Below are positions 53,146-61,774 of a DNA stretch of 64,000 nt, piece by piece. The DNA is from Klenkia sp. PcliD-1-E. Its GTDB lineage: Bacteria > Actinomycetota > Actinomycetes > Mycobacteriales > Geodermatophilaceae. Under the pieces are notes generated by a model, which did no database searches, was not told where the DNA came from, and saw only the letters and a program-made list of their open reading frames with translations. Location: positions 1 through 64,000 of the forward strand of contig NZ_JAMXRZ010000002.1 in the NCBI RefSeq assembly GCF_024124375.1. The letters run 5' to 3'. Both the position numbers and the translations under genes were made by a program. The first letter of the stretch is position 1; each line of letters starts with the position of its first letter.

Positions 53146-53231
53146 CGGCCGACTCCACCTGGGAGAACGCTGAGGACCACCCAGGTGCCGTCCAGGAAGT
53201 CGCTGGCCGGCGCACAGGCAGGTCTCGCTGG

Positions 53232-55022
53232 ATGACCGGCATGACCACAGCTCGGGTACGGCTGATCCTCGGCGTCCAGCTCGTGCTGGCCGGTGTCCTG
53301 TACACCGTCGGCGTCGGCCGGTCCGGGTGGGCGAACGCCTACTACGCCGCCGCCGCCCAGGCCGGTGCGACCAGCTGGCACGCGTTCCTCTTCGGTGCCT
53401 TGGACCCGGCCGGGGGGATCACCGTCGACAAGCCTCCCGCGGCGTTGTGGCTGATGGCCGGTTCGGTCCGGCTGTTCGGGTTGACCCCGCAGGCCCTGCT
53501 CTGGCCCCAGGCAGCGTGCGGGGTCGCGGCGGTGGGCCTGCTGTACCTGACGGTGCGGCGGCACAGCAGCCCCGCGGTGGGTTTGATGGCCTCCGGGATC
53601 CTGGCCGTGACGCCGGTGGTCACCCTGATGGCCCGGTACGACAACCCCGACACCCTCATGACGCTGCTGCTGGTCGGCGCTGCCTACGCCGTCACCCGAG
53701 CGGTGGACCGACACAGTGGCGGCACGGGGTGGGTGGTGCTGGCCGGGGCGCTGGTGGGGCTGGCGTTCCTGACCAAGCAGGTACAGGGCCTCCTCGTGCT
53801 CCCGGCGTTGGCGGCCGTTCTCCTCGTGGCCGGACCGGGCGGGTTCGGTCGTCGGCTGCTCCGTGCGTTGGCCGGCGCGGCGGCCACGGTCCTCGCTGCG
53901 GGCTGGTGGGTGTTGGTCGTCCTGCTGACGCCGGCGCAGCAGCGTCCCTACATCGGGGGGACCGCGACCAACAGCATCTGGGAGCTGACGCTGGGCTACA
54001 ACGGGCTCGGCCGGCTGAACGGGGCGGGTGCGAACGGCACGCACGCGGCCAACTACGGCAGGCTGTTCGGGTCTGCGGCCGACGAGGCGGGGTGGCTGCT
54101 CCCGGCCGCGCTCGCCCTGCTGGTGGCCGGGTGGGTGGTGACCCGCGGTCGGCCACGCCGCGACCCGCTGCGGGCCGGCCTGGTCCTGTGGGGCGGCTGG
54201 CTGCTCGTGGTCGGCGTGGTGCTCAGCAGCCTGCGCGGCATCTCCCACAGCTACTACACGATCGAGCTTGCACCCGCGGTCGCCGCGGCCGTGGCGCTGG
54301 GGGGTTCGGCGGTGTGGACGGTCCGGTCGCGGGTCGACTGGGCCCGTCCCTTCCTGGCCGTCGTCCTCGGGGTGTCGGCCCTCTACGCCTGCCTGGTGCT
54401 GGCCCTGCAGCCGGCCTGGCCGGTGGTCGCGATCCCGGTGGTGGCCGTCGCCGGTGTCGTGGCGATCGTGGCCCTGGTCCTCGAGCCCTCGGCCCGCGCC
54501 GACCGACCGATGCGGGTGCTCGCGGTCACCGCGGCTCTGGTGGCGCTGCTGGTCGGCCCGGCCACGTGGTCGATGGCCACGGCGCGGTCGGTGCACCAGG
54601 GCGCCAACGTGCAGGCCGGGCCGGGGGTGACCGACCTGGTCACCCCGCCGGGCCTGGTGCCGGGCAGCCGGGTCCCTGCAGCGGTGGCCGACCTCGTCGG
54701 TCGGGGCGCTGCCGGGTACGACTGGGCTGCGGTGATGACCGGCCGCTACGCCGCGCAGGTCCAGCTCACCTCCGGCGCACCGGTGCGCATGCTGGGTGGC
54801 TTCACCGGCGGCGATCCCGACCCCTCGTTGGTGGCCTTCCAGGAGCTGGTGGCCGCCGACCGCATCCACTACCTGGTGGTCGAGGCCGGCAACCTGCACG
54901 CCGCCCCGGACTCCACCGCCGGCCAGATCACCTCCTGGGTGCTCGGCGCGTTCCCGGAGCAGCAGTTCCAGGGCTGGCTGGTATTCGACCTGACCCGACC
55001 CGGTGGACAGGCCCCGGTCTGA
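53232..55022 (+). CDS. GT39/ArnT-like membrane glycosyltransferase
   Basis: 596 residues from the ATG at 53232 (MTGMTTARVRL; another ATG nine bases on). About 11-13 membrane helices. The PMT/ArnT-type first loop is present (GGITVDKPPAALWL with the acidic VDKP motif; LMARYDNPDTLMTLL), and a C-terminal soluble domain ends near VFDLTRPGG. It is expected to move sugars from a polyprenyl-phosphate carrier to an extracytoplasmic acceptor. A paralogue is at 61775-63567. A strong hairpin follows its stop. Confidence 0.88.
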   Translation: MTGMTTARVRLILGVQLVLAGVLYTVGVGRSGWANAYYAAAAQAGATSWHAFLFGALDPAGGITVDKPPAALWLMAGSVRLFGLTPQALLWPQAACGVAAVGLLYLTVRRHSSPAVGLMASGILAVTPVVTLMARYDNPDTLMTLLLVGAAYAVTRAVDRHSGGTGWVVLAGALVGLAFLTKQVQGLLVLPALAAVLLVAGPGGFGRRLLRALAGAAATVLAAGWWVLVVLLTPAQQRPYIGGTATNSIWELTLGYNGLGRLNGAGANGTHAANYGRLFGSAADEAGWLLPAALALLVAGWVVTRGRPRRDPLRAGLVLWGGWLLVVGVVLSSLRGISHSYYTIELAPAVAAAVALGGSAVWTVRSRVDWARPFLAVVLGVSALYACLVLALQPAWPVVAIPVVAVAGVVAIVALVLEPSARADRPMRVLAVTAALVALLVGPATWSMATARSVHQGANVQAGPGVTDLVTPPGLVPGSRVPAAVADLVGRGAAGYDWAAVMTGRYAAQVQLTSGAPVRMLGGFTGGDPDPSLVAFQELVAADRIHYLVVEAGNLHAAPDSTAGQITSWVLGAFPEQQFQGWLVFDLTRPGGQAPV

Positions 55023-55038
55023 GCCCACCCACGAGCGC

Positions 55039-55074
55039 AGACGGGCCCCGGAGCGGCTGCTCCGAGGCCCGTCT
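55039..55074. terminator. Bidirectional terminator hairpin
   Basis: AGACGGGCC (55039-55047) pairs with GGCCCGTCT (55066-55074), and GGAGC pairs with GCTCC inside. It occupies the gap between the convergent glycosyltransferase and PepSY genes, so it can serve both. Confidence 0.7.
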
Positions 55075-55083
55075 GGTGGGGTG

Positions 55084-55638
55084 TCAGTCCTGCGGGTCGT
55101 TCGGCCCCTCCGGCTGGTCGGCGCCGTCGGCGGGGTCACCGGCGTCCCCTGCCTGCTGGGCCAGCACGGTCCCGTTGCCGGCGTCCACCGTCACCTCCGT
55201 GACCGTGCCGTCGGCGCCGGTGACCTCCACGCTGTAGACGACGAACCCGCTCTCGCTATCCAGGTCGGTCTCGGACACCGTCCCGGGTACCGCCGCCACC
55301 GCAGCCTGCTCGGCCTGCGTCTGCGTGACGGTGGCCAGCGCCTCGAGGGCGGCCTTCTCGGCCGCGTCGCTGCCGGAGGTCTCCTGGCCGTCGGGTACCT
55401 CGGTGGTGGCCGGGGCGGGCACCGACCCGGTGAACGTCGGGTCGGCCGCGTCCTGCTCGCTGCCCGGGCCGCCGTCGGCGCCGTCGGCGGTCTCGCCGTC
55501 GGTCTGGGCGGTGTCCGAGGCCGTGGCGGTGTCACCGTCGGGGCCACTCGCCGCGGCGATCGAGGCACCTCCGCCGACGATGACGGCGGTGGCCAGCCCG
55601 GCAGCGGCCAGGCTCTTCTTGGTCAGGCGCAGCTTCAT
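55084..55638 (-). CDS. Secreted PepSY-domain protein
   Basis: 184 residues from an ATG with GGAGGAAAC upstream. Signal sequence (KKSLAAAGLATAVIVGGGASIAAA), a long Asp/Thr/Gly-rich linker, then a PepSY domain: AEKAALEALATVTQTQAEQAA, GTVSETDLDSESGFVVYSVEV and VTEVTVDAGNGTVLAQQ. PepSY domains inhibit or sense at the cell surface. It is divergent from a histidine kinase gene with an OmpR-like site between them, a frequent PepSY/two-component arrangement. Confidence 0.88.
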   Translation of the reverse strand: MKLRLTKKSLAAAGLATAVIVGGGASIAAASGPDGDTATASDTAQTDGETADGADGGPGSEQDAADPTFTGSVPAPATTEVPDGQETSGSDAAEKAALEALATVTQTQAEQAAVAAVPGTVSETDLDSESGFVVYSVEVTGADGTVTEVTVDAGNGTVLAQQAGDAGDPADGADQPEGPNDPQD

Positions 55639-55699
55639 GTTTCCTCCTGGTTCCGGCGGGGCGATCTCGCCCTGCGTCAGCCACCTTGCGCCGAGGGCA

Positions 55700-55715
55700 C
55701 TGAGACGACGCTGAG
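55700..55715. promoter_or_regulatory. CTGAG-N6-CTGAG direct repeat between PepSY and kinase genes
   Basis: CTGAG at 55700-55704 and 55711-55715; each is followed by AC, so the repeat reads CTGAGAC twice at 11-bp spacing. It lies in the divergent promoter region, 62 bases from the PepSY start. Likely binding site for one of the nearby OmpR-type regulators. Confidence 0.55.
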
Positions 55716-55789
55716 ACAGCTGTGCGGGCACACAGCCGCGCCTCGCGGCGTCCGGTCCTGCACCGCCTCCGGGCACCTACGCTCCCGAC

Positions 55790-57220
55790 GTGGACCCGAC
55801 CGGCACGGCCTCCCGGCAGGCCCGGCTCCCGGGAGGTCGAGTGGGGGTGCGAGCGCGGGCCACGGCCGCCGCGGTGGCCGTCGTCGCACTCGCCCTGGCC
55901 GGGTCGGCGTTCGTCCTCGTTGGCCTTGTCAATCGCACCATCCAGGAGACGGTGACCACGGCCGCGAGCACACGGGTGCAGGAGATCGCCGCCGGCCTGG
56001 ACGGGCGAGGCGCGTCCGACCAGCCCGTCCTGGGCTCCGAGGACGGCGCGCTGGTCCAGGTGCTGCGGGGGGACCGGGTGGTGGCGGCCAGCCCCGACCT
56101 GGTGGGGGTTGCGCCGCTCACGGCGATGACCCCTGGACCAGGGCAGGAGCAGGCCAGCCGCGTCGACGGCTCGCTCGTCGGTGAACCCGGTGACAGCTAC
56201 CGCCTCGTCGTGCTGGGGGTGAACCCCTCGACCGGTGCCGACCGCGTCGTCGCCGTCCAGTCCCTCGCCGTGGCCGAGGACACCGCTGCCCTGGTCTCCC
56301 GGCTGGCACTGGTCGGCGTGCCGGTGCTGCTCGCGGTGGTGGCGGCGGCGACCTGGTGGTCGGTCGGGCGGGCACTGCGGCCCGTCGAGGCCATCCGGGC
56401 CCGGACCGCGCGCATCGGCGCCGACGACCTCTCCGCGCGGGTCCCCCAGCCCGGCACCCGGGACGAGATCGCAGCCCTGGCGTCGACCATGAACGCGATG
56501 CTGAGCCGGCTGGAGGCCTCGGCGGCACGTCAACGGTCCTTCGTCTCCGATGCCGGGCACGAGCTGCGCAGCCCGATCGCCACCATCCGGACCGAGACCG
56601 AGGTGGCACAACGGGTGGGTGCCTCCGACCGCACCCACCAGGTGGTCCTCGACGAGGCCGTGCGCCTGGAGCGCCTGGTGACCGACATGCTGACCCTCGC
56701 CAGCACCGACGAGGGGCATGGCCGCGTCGGCCACCGCCAGGACGTCGACCTCGACGACCTGCTCTCGGCCGAACGCTCGCGACTGCGTGCCCGGGCCGGG
56801 TTGCAGGTGTCCGGCGAGGTGGCACCCGCACGCGTGTGGGGCGATCCCGGGGCGCTGGCCCGGGTGGTCCGCAACGCCGTCGACAACGCCGTGCGGCACA
56901 GTCGTGGCCGGGTGCACCTCAGCTGCGGTCCGGCGGCCCGTGGCGGGGCCGACGGTCGAGACGGCGGCGCCTGGTTCGCCGTGGAGGACGACGGGCCCGG
57001 CATCCCGGTCGCAGACCGCGAACGGGTCTTCGGCCGGTTCGTGCGGCTGGACGAGGCGCGGGCCCGGGAGGACGGTGGCTCCGGGCTTGGCCTGGCCATC
57101 GTGCGCGACATCGTGACCGCTCACGGTGGCGAGGTCCGGTTCACCGACCCCCAGCTCCTGCCCGGAGCGCGGCTGCTGGTGGAACTGCCGGCTCAGCCTC
57201 CCCCGGGTTCGAGCAGGTAA
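55790..57220 (+). CDS. Sensor histidine kinase
   Basis: 476 residues. Membrane helix 1 (AAAVAVVALALAGSAFVLVGL), extracytoplasmic domain ~45-160, helix 2 (LVGVPVLLAVVAAATWW), HAMP (GRALRPVEAIRARTARI), HisKA with the phospho-His in SDAGHELRSPIATI, and HATPase_c (VRNAVDNAVRHSRG, VEDDGPGIPV, GGSGLGLAIV). Its 3' end overlaps the 3' end of the response-regulator gene by 28 bases: kinase and regulator are convergent instead of in one operon. Divergent from PepSY. Confidence 0.9.
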   Translation: MDPTGTASRQARLPGGRVGVRARATAAAVAVVALALAGSAFVLVGLVNRTIQETVTTAASTRVQEIAAGLDGRGASDQPVLGSEDGALVQVLRGDRVVAASPDLVGVAPLTAMTPGPGQEQASRVDGSLVGEPGDSYRLVVLGVNPSTGADRVVAVQSLAVAEDTAALVSRLALVGVPVLLAVVAAATWWSVGRALRPVEAIRARTARIGADDLSARVPQPGTRDEIAALASTMNAMLSRLEASAARQRSFVSDAGHELRSPIATIRTETEVAQRVGASDRTHQVVLDEAVRLERLVTDMLTLASTDEGHGRVGHRQDVDLDDLLSAERSRLRARAGLQVSGEVAPARVWGDPGALARVVRNAVDNAVRHSRGRVHLSCGPAARGGADGRDGGAWFAVEDDGPGIPVADRERVFGRFVRLDEARAREDGGSGLGLAIVRDIVTAHGGEVRFTDPQLLPGARLLVELPAQPPPGSSR

Positions 57221-57870
57221 CCCGCACCGCGCACCGTCCGGATGCTCGCCCGGCCGAACGGCACGTCGATCTTGCGGCGCAGGTACCCCACGTAGATCTC
57301 CACGTTGTTGACGTCGCCGTCGAAGGCGTCGTCCCAGACCTCCTGCAGGATCGTGGTCTTGTTCAGCACCCGGTCGGGGTTGCTCATCAGGAAGGCCAAC
57401 AGGGAGAACTCCCGGGGGGTCAGCGCGATGGGCGTCTCCCCCCGGCTGACCCGGTGGCGGGCCGGGTCCAGGACCAGGTCGCCCGCCCTGAGCACCGGGA
57501 CCGACGTCGCCCCGGCCCGACGGGTCAGCGCACGGAGGCGGGCGGTCAGCAGGACGAAGGAGAACGGCTTGGTGAGGTAGTCATCGGCGCCCAGGTCGAA
57601 GGCGTCGGCCTGGTCGTACTCGCCGTCCTTGGCGCTGAGCATCATCACCGGGGTGGTGACGCCGCCACCGCGCAGCTCCTCCAGCACCCGGTAGCCCTGC
57701 AGACCCGGCAGCATGATGTCCAGCACCACGACGTCGTACCCCCCGCGCAGCGCGGCGTCGCGGCCGCTGATGCCGTCGTGGGCGAGGTCCACCGCGTGCC
57801 CTTCGGCGCGCAGGCCCCGCGCGATGGCGTGGGTCAGCCCCACCTCGTCGTCGACGAGCAGCACCTTCAC
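57193..57870 (-). CDS. OmpR-family response regulator
   Basis: 225 residues. Receiver domain with acidic pair VDDE, phospho-acceptor Asp in VVLDIMLPG, Ser in MLSAKD and Lys in YLTKPFSF. C-terminal winged helix (TPREFSLLAFLMSNPDRVLNKT, DVNNVEIYVGYLRRKID, IRTVRGAGYLL). Probably paired with the convergent kinase at 55790-57220 and a candidate to bind the 11-bp-phased repeats nearby. Confidence 0.92.
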   Translation of the reverse strand: MKVLLVDDEVGLTHAIARGLRAEGHAVDLAHDGISGRDAALRGGYDVVVLDIMLPGLQGYRVLEELRGGGVTTPVMMLSAKDGEYDQADAFDLGADDYLTKPFSFVLLTARLRALTRRAGATSVPVLRAGDLVLDPARHRVSRGETPIALTPREFSLLAFLMSNPDRVLNKTTILQEVWDDAFDGDVNNVEIYVGYLRRKIDVPFGRASIRTVRGAGYLLEPGGG

Positions 57871-57925
57871 GACGCCGCCTTACGACGGGCGACGGGGGAA
57901 GGACGGTGCACCGCTGGTCGCCCGC

Positions 57926-58738
57926 TCAGCGGACCGAGGAACCGGACGCGGCCTCGACCTCGACCGGGGGCAGCTGGTCCCGCTTGCTGACGGCCAGGTA
58001 GGACACGACCGCCAGGATGGTGACCAGGAACAGGATGCTGGTCACCGTCGTCCCCAGTCCGAGGCCGCCGTCGGCCTTGGCCTGCGAGAGACCGTCGCCC
58101 AACGAGGCGCCCAGCGGTCGGGTCAGGACGTAGGCGATCCAGAAGGTCAGCACGGCGTTGGCCTTGAACACCAGGTGGCTGGCCGCGACGGCCCCGATGA
58201 GGGCGGCGAACAGCAGCGCGGAGAGCCAGTACCCGGCGCCCAGCTTCTCGGCGATGAGGTCACCGGCAGCCGTGCCCAGCGCGAAGGTGAACAGGATGGC
58301 CAGCCAGTAGAAGGCCTCCCGGCGGCGGGTGACGATGGAGTGGATCGACAGCGTCTTCTCCGAGGCGTACCAGGCACCGAACGTGATCGCCAGGGCCACG
58401 CTGAACAGGGCCGTGGTGACCGGCAGGGGGACGCCGGCGTTGTCGGTGAGGTTGTCGGTGACCAGCGTGCCCACCACGCTGATCAGCACGACGGTGGCCC
58501 AGTACAGCGGGGGGACGTACCGGCGGGCCTTGAACTGGAAACCGAGCACGACGAGGAACAGGGCCCCGACGACGACGGTCGTCCCGGTCAGGCCGAACCC
58601 CAGCGTGCCGTTGAGGTAGTCCGCGGCCGTCTCCCCGACCGTCGTGGCCAGGATCTTGATGACCCAGAACCAGATCGTGACCTCGGGGACCTTGTTGAGC
58701 AGTGCGCGCCCCGTCGAGGAGGCAGGAGAGTTGGTCAT
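57926..58738 (-). CDS. COG4705-type integral membrane protein
   Basis: 270 residues from the ATG at 58738. About eight membrane helices. The family's repeated helix signature is clear: NKVPEVTIWFWVIKILATTVGETAADYL, then VVGTLVTDNLTDN, FALGTAAGDLIAEKLG and TRPLGASLGDGLS, i.e. four copies of a T/G-x-x-D-type motif in an internally duplicated fold. Function is uncharacterised; in many actinobacteria it sits by two-component genes. Divergent from the response regulator at 58831, with 92 bases between them. Confidence 0.8.
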   Translation of the reverse strand: MTNSPASSTGRALLNKVPEVTIWFWVIKILATTVGETAADYLNGTLGFGLTGTTVVVGALFLVVLGFQFKARRYVPPLYWATVVLISVVGTLVTDNLTDNAGVPLPVTTALFSVALAITFGAWYASEKTLSIHSIVTRRREAFYWLAILFTFALGTAAGDLIAEKLGAGYWLSALLFAALIGAVAASHLVFKANAVLTFWIAYVLTRPLGASLGDGLSQAKADGGLGLGTTVTSILFLVTILAVVSYLAVSKRDQLPPVEVEAASGSSVR

Positions 58739-58830
58739 GGACGGCAGCGTCGGGCACCTGTTCTGCACACGACCTGAACACCTCGCCCCGGCGCCGTCCG
58801 GCCTGCGCGGGTGTCACCCATGATGGCGAC

Positions 58831-59514
58831 ATGAGCGCGCAGGAGCCTCGGGTGCTGGTGGTGGAGGACGACCACGGACTGCGGGACGTGCTGGCCCGGG
58901 GTCTGCGCGAGCACGGCATGGTCGTCGTGACCGCGCGGGACGGCACCGGCGCCCTGGGGGCGTTCCGATCCGGTGCCGCGGGCGCCTTCGACGCCGTCGT
59001 CCTCGACATCGGTCTGCCCGACTCCGACGGCCGCGACGTGTGCCAGGCCCTGCGGGCGCAGGGCCTCACCGCACCCGTGCTCTTCCTCACCGCCCGTGAC
59101 CAGCTGCACGACGTGCTGTCCGGGTTCGCCGCCGGCGCCGACGACTACCTGGCCAAGCCCTTCCACCTCAGCGAGCTGGTTGCTCGGCTGCGGGTGGCGC
59201 TGCGTCGCGCGGTGACCGCGCGCCCGGCCGCGACGGGCATGGCGCTGGACCCCACCACGCACGCGCTGGTCGGCCCGGCCGGTGCCCAACGGCTGACGCC
59301 GACGGAGTTCCGGGTGCTGGCCGCCCTGATGGCCCGGCCGGGTGAGGTCGTCCGTCGCCGGGACCTGCTGGCCGCCGGCTGGCCGGACGGCGCGCAGGTC
59401 GCGGACAACACGCTGGACCAGTACGTGGCACGGCTCCGCCGCAAGGTCGACGCCGCCGGCGAGGCGGGCCGGTCGATCTCGACGGCCCACGGCGTGGGCT
59501 ACACCTTCCGGTGA
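58831..59514 (+). CDS. OmpR-family response regulator
   Basis: 227 residues from the ATG at 58831. Receiver: VVEDDHGL, phospho-acceptor Asp in VVLDIGLPDSDG, Thr in FLTARD and Lys in YLAKPFHL. Winged helix: LTPTEFRVLAALMARPGEVVRR, NTLDQYVARLRRKVD, ISTAHGVGYTF. Its stop overlaps the kinase start (GTGA), so it is a classic two-component operon, unlike the convergent pair at 55790-57870. Confidence 0.92.
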   Translation: MSAQEPRVLVVEDDHGLRDVLARGLREHGMVVVTARDGTGALGAFRSGAAGAFDAVVLDIGLPDSDGRDVCQALRAQGLTAPVLFLTARDQLHDVLSGFAAGADDYLAKPFHLSELVARLRVALRRAVTARPAATGMALDPTTHALVGPAGAQRLTPTEFRVLAALMARPGEVVRRRDLLAAGWPDGAQVADNTLDQYVARLRRKVDAAGEAGRSISTAHGVGYTFR

Positions 59515-60857
59515 GCAGTCGAGGTGCCCGCGCCAGCTTGCGGACCCGGCTGTCCTGGTCGGCCACCTTGGTGGTGGCGCTGTGGGTGTTCCTGCTCGCG
59601 GTCGGTGCGAACGAGCTGCTGGCCCGGGTGCTGGCCGACCAGGCCGACAACGTCCTGCAGGCGCGTGCCGAGGCAGTGGCGCAGACCGTGGACGTCGCCG
59701 GCGACGGGTCGGTGTCGGTGCTGGACGCCCGCGACGACCAGGCACTCGACGTCGGCACCTGGATCATCGACGGCACCGGCGGGGTGGTCGAGAGCCCCCC
59801 GGGCAGCTCGGCCCGCCTGGATGCCGAGGCCGTAGCCCTCGCCGCAGGGGGCGCCGGGACGGTCGACGTGACGGCTGGGGAGACGCTCCGGCTGCGATCG
59901 TTGCCCCTCGTGGACGACAGCCGTCAGGTGGCGGCGGTGGTGACCAGCACTTCCCTGTCTCCCTACCAGCAGGTGGAGCGCGCTGCGCTGCTGGGCAGCA
60001 TCGGGGTGGCCTTCCTGCTGGTGGTCGTCGTCCACCTCGTGCTGCGGGCCAACGTCAGCCGCGCACTGCGACCGGTGCAGCAGATGAGCGCTCAGGCCGA
60101 GCGCTGGAGCGCCGACGACGGCGACCAACGCTTCGGCGACGCCCCCCGACCCGCCGAGCTCGCCGAGCTCGCCGAGACCCTGGACCAGTTGCTCGACCGC
60201 CAGGCAGCCGTGCTGCGGCACGAACAACGGTTCTCCGAGGAGCTCTCGCACGAGCTGCGCACCCCGCTGGCGCGCGTCCAGGCCGAGGTGGACCTGCTCA
60301 ACGCGCACCCCCGCGACGCCCGACAGCTCGCCGACGCCCACGCCGCCATCGACCGCTCCACCCGAGCCATGGCGGCCATCCTGGACACCATGCTCTCCGC
60401 TGCCCGCACCGGGGACGCCGTCACGCCGGGCCGCACCCGCCTCGCCGACGCCCTGGAGCACCTGGCCGACCTGGACGGTCGCGACGCGGGCGTCCCGGTC
60501 ACCGTGCGGTGCGACCGGTCCGTGGTGGTGGGCGTCGACAAGGACGTCGTCATCCGTGCTCTGTCCCCGATCGTCGGGAACGCTGCCCGCTTCGCGCGCA
60601 CCGGCGTCGCCGTCCGGGCCACCCGCGAGGGCGGCGTCGTCCGGATCGCGGTGTCCGACGACGGGCCGGGCATGTCCGAACCGGTGGCCGCACGCGCCTT
60701 CGACCCGGGCTTCCGGGGCGATCCCGCCGACGGGCATCCCGGTGCCGGCCTCGGCCTGTCCCTGACCCGGCGGTTGGTGGTCGCCGCCGGGGGAACGGTG
60801 CACGCAGTGGCCTCCCCCGACGGTGGTCTGGTCGTGGTCGACCTCCCGCCCGGCTGA
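59511..60857 (+). CDS. Sensor histidine kinase
   Basis: 448 residues, GTG overlapping the regulator stop. Membrane helix 1 (WSATLVVALWVFLLAVGANEL), extracytoplasmic loop ~40-155, helix 2 (LLGSIGVAFLLVVVVHLVL), HAMP-like ALRPVQQMSAQAERW, HisKA (FSEELSHELRTPLARVQAEV, phospho-His), HATPase_c (LSPIVGNAARFARTG, VSDDGPGMSE, GAGLGLSLTRRLV). Partner of the response regulator at 58831. Confidence 0.92.
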   Translation: MSSRGARASLRTRLSWSATLVVALWVFLLAVGANELLARVLADQADNVLQARAEAVAQTVDVAGDGSVSVLDARDDQALDVGTWIIDGTGGVVESPPGSSARLDAEAVALAAGGAGTVDVTAGETLRLRSLPLVDDSRQVAAVVTSTSLSPYQQVERAALLGSIGVAFLLVVVVHLVLRANVSRALRPVQQMSAQAERWSADDGDQRFGDAPRPAELAELAETLDQLLDRQAAVLRHEQRFSEELSHELRTPLARVQAEVDLLNAHPRDARQLADAHAAIDRSTRAMAAILDTMLSAARTGDAVTPGRTRLADALEHLADLDGRDAGVPVTVRCDRSVVVGVDKDVVIRALSPIVGNAARFARTGVAVRATREGGVVRIAVSDDGPGMSEPVAARAFDPGFRGDPADGHPGAGLGLSLTRRLVVAAGGTVHAVASPDGGLVVVDLPPG

Positions 60858-60865
60858 GCACCCGT

Positions 60866-60881
60866 TCAGGCGATCGTCAGG
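60866..60881 (+). promoter_or_regulatory. TCAGG-N6-TCAGG direct repeat upstream of DedA gene
   Basis: TCAGG at 60866-60870 and 60877-60881, 11 bp apart, in the 47-base gap between the kinase stop and the DedA start. It shares TCAG and spacing with the repeats at 53130 and 55700. Confidence 0.45.
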
Positions 60882-60904
60882 TCCGGCGTCGCAGGGTCGA
60901 GGCC

Positions 60905-61513
60905 ATGACCGGCTTCCTGGACCCGACCCACCTGATCAACACCTTCGGCCTGATCGGCATCATGGCAATCCTATTCGCCGAGACCGGGCTCCTGGTGGGG
61001 TTCTTCCTCCCCGGCGACTCACTGCTGTTCACCGCCGGCCTGCTGGTCGCCGGCGGGCTCGTCGCACCGCTGTGGGTGCTGCTGCTCCTGCTGCCGGTGG
61101 CGGCGGTCGCGGGCAACCTCGTCGGGTACTGGATCGGCCGCAAGGCCGGGCCGGCGGTGTTCGACCGGCCCGATTCCCGGCTGTTCAAGGCCGAGTACGT
61201 CACCCGGTCCCGGGACTTCTTCGACCGCAACGGTGCCCGCACGATCGTGCTGGCGCGGTTCGTGCCCGTGGTGCGCACCTTCGCCACGGTCATGGCCGGG
61301 GCCTCGCGCATGGACTTCCGGCGCTACTTGCTGTTCTCGGTCATCGGTGGCGTGGCCTGGACCGCGGGGGTGACGCTGATGGGGTTCTGGCTGGGCCAGA
61401 TCGCCTTCGTCCGCGACCACGTCGAGCTGTTCGTCCTCGGCGTCGTGGCGCTGTCGCTGGTGCCCGTGGCGCTCGAGGCTGTCCGCGGCCGTCGGCGCAG
61501 CTCCCGGGCCTGA
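60905..61513 (+). CDS. DedA-family membrane protein
   Basis: 202 residues. SNARE-associated/DedA fold: FAETGLLVGFFLPGDSLLFTAGLL (conserved E...PGD), LLPVAAVAGNLVGYWIGRKAG, then the signature region FDRNGARTIVLARFVPVVRTF (R..P) and GGVAWTAGVTLMGFWLG. DedA proteins recycle or flip lipid carriers and affect envelope homeostasis and polymyxin resistance in known cases. It follows the two-component operon on the same strand by 47 bases. Confidence 0.92.
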   Translation: MTGFLDPTHLINTFGLIGIMAILFAETGLLVGFFLPGDSLLFTAGLLVAGGLVAPLWVLLLLLPVAAVAGNLVGYWIGRKAGPAVFDRPDSRLFKAEYVTRSRDFFDRNGARTIVLARFVPVVRTFATVMAGASRMDFRRYLLFSVIGGVAWTAGVTLMGFWLGQIAFVRDHVELFVLGVVALSLVPVALEAVRGRRRSSRA

Positions 61514-61774
61514 GCACACCAGTCGCCATCGAGCAGGCGACCGGCCCGGAGGACCGCGAGGCACGCCAGCACCAGGCACACCACGGCGAGCAGCAGCTGG
61601 TGCACGATCGCCTCCCCGGCAGCAGAACCGCGGATCCTGTGCCGCAGCTGTTCGTGCACCACCTTCCTGGTGCTGGCCTGCAGATGCCCTGTACGGCACA
61701 GGCCACCTGTGGAGCCGCTCAGGAGCGGTCCGGCGTTCAGATCATCTGCAGGTCGGCGTTCCTAGCGTCGACCC

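Noticed and set aside
53142-55139. 665-codon minus-strand frame opposite the first glycosyltransferase
   Set aside because: No domain and a composition of Gln/Gly/Arg typical of antisense frames; the plus strand encodes clear membrane helices and GT39-type motifs.
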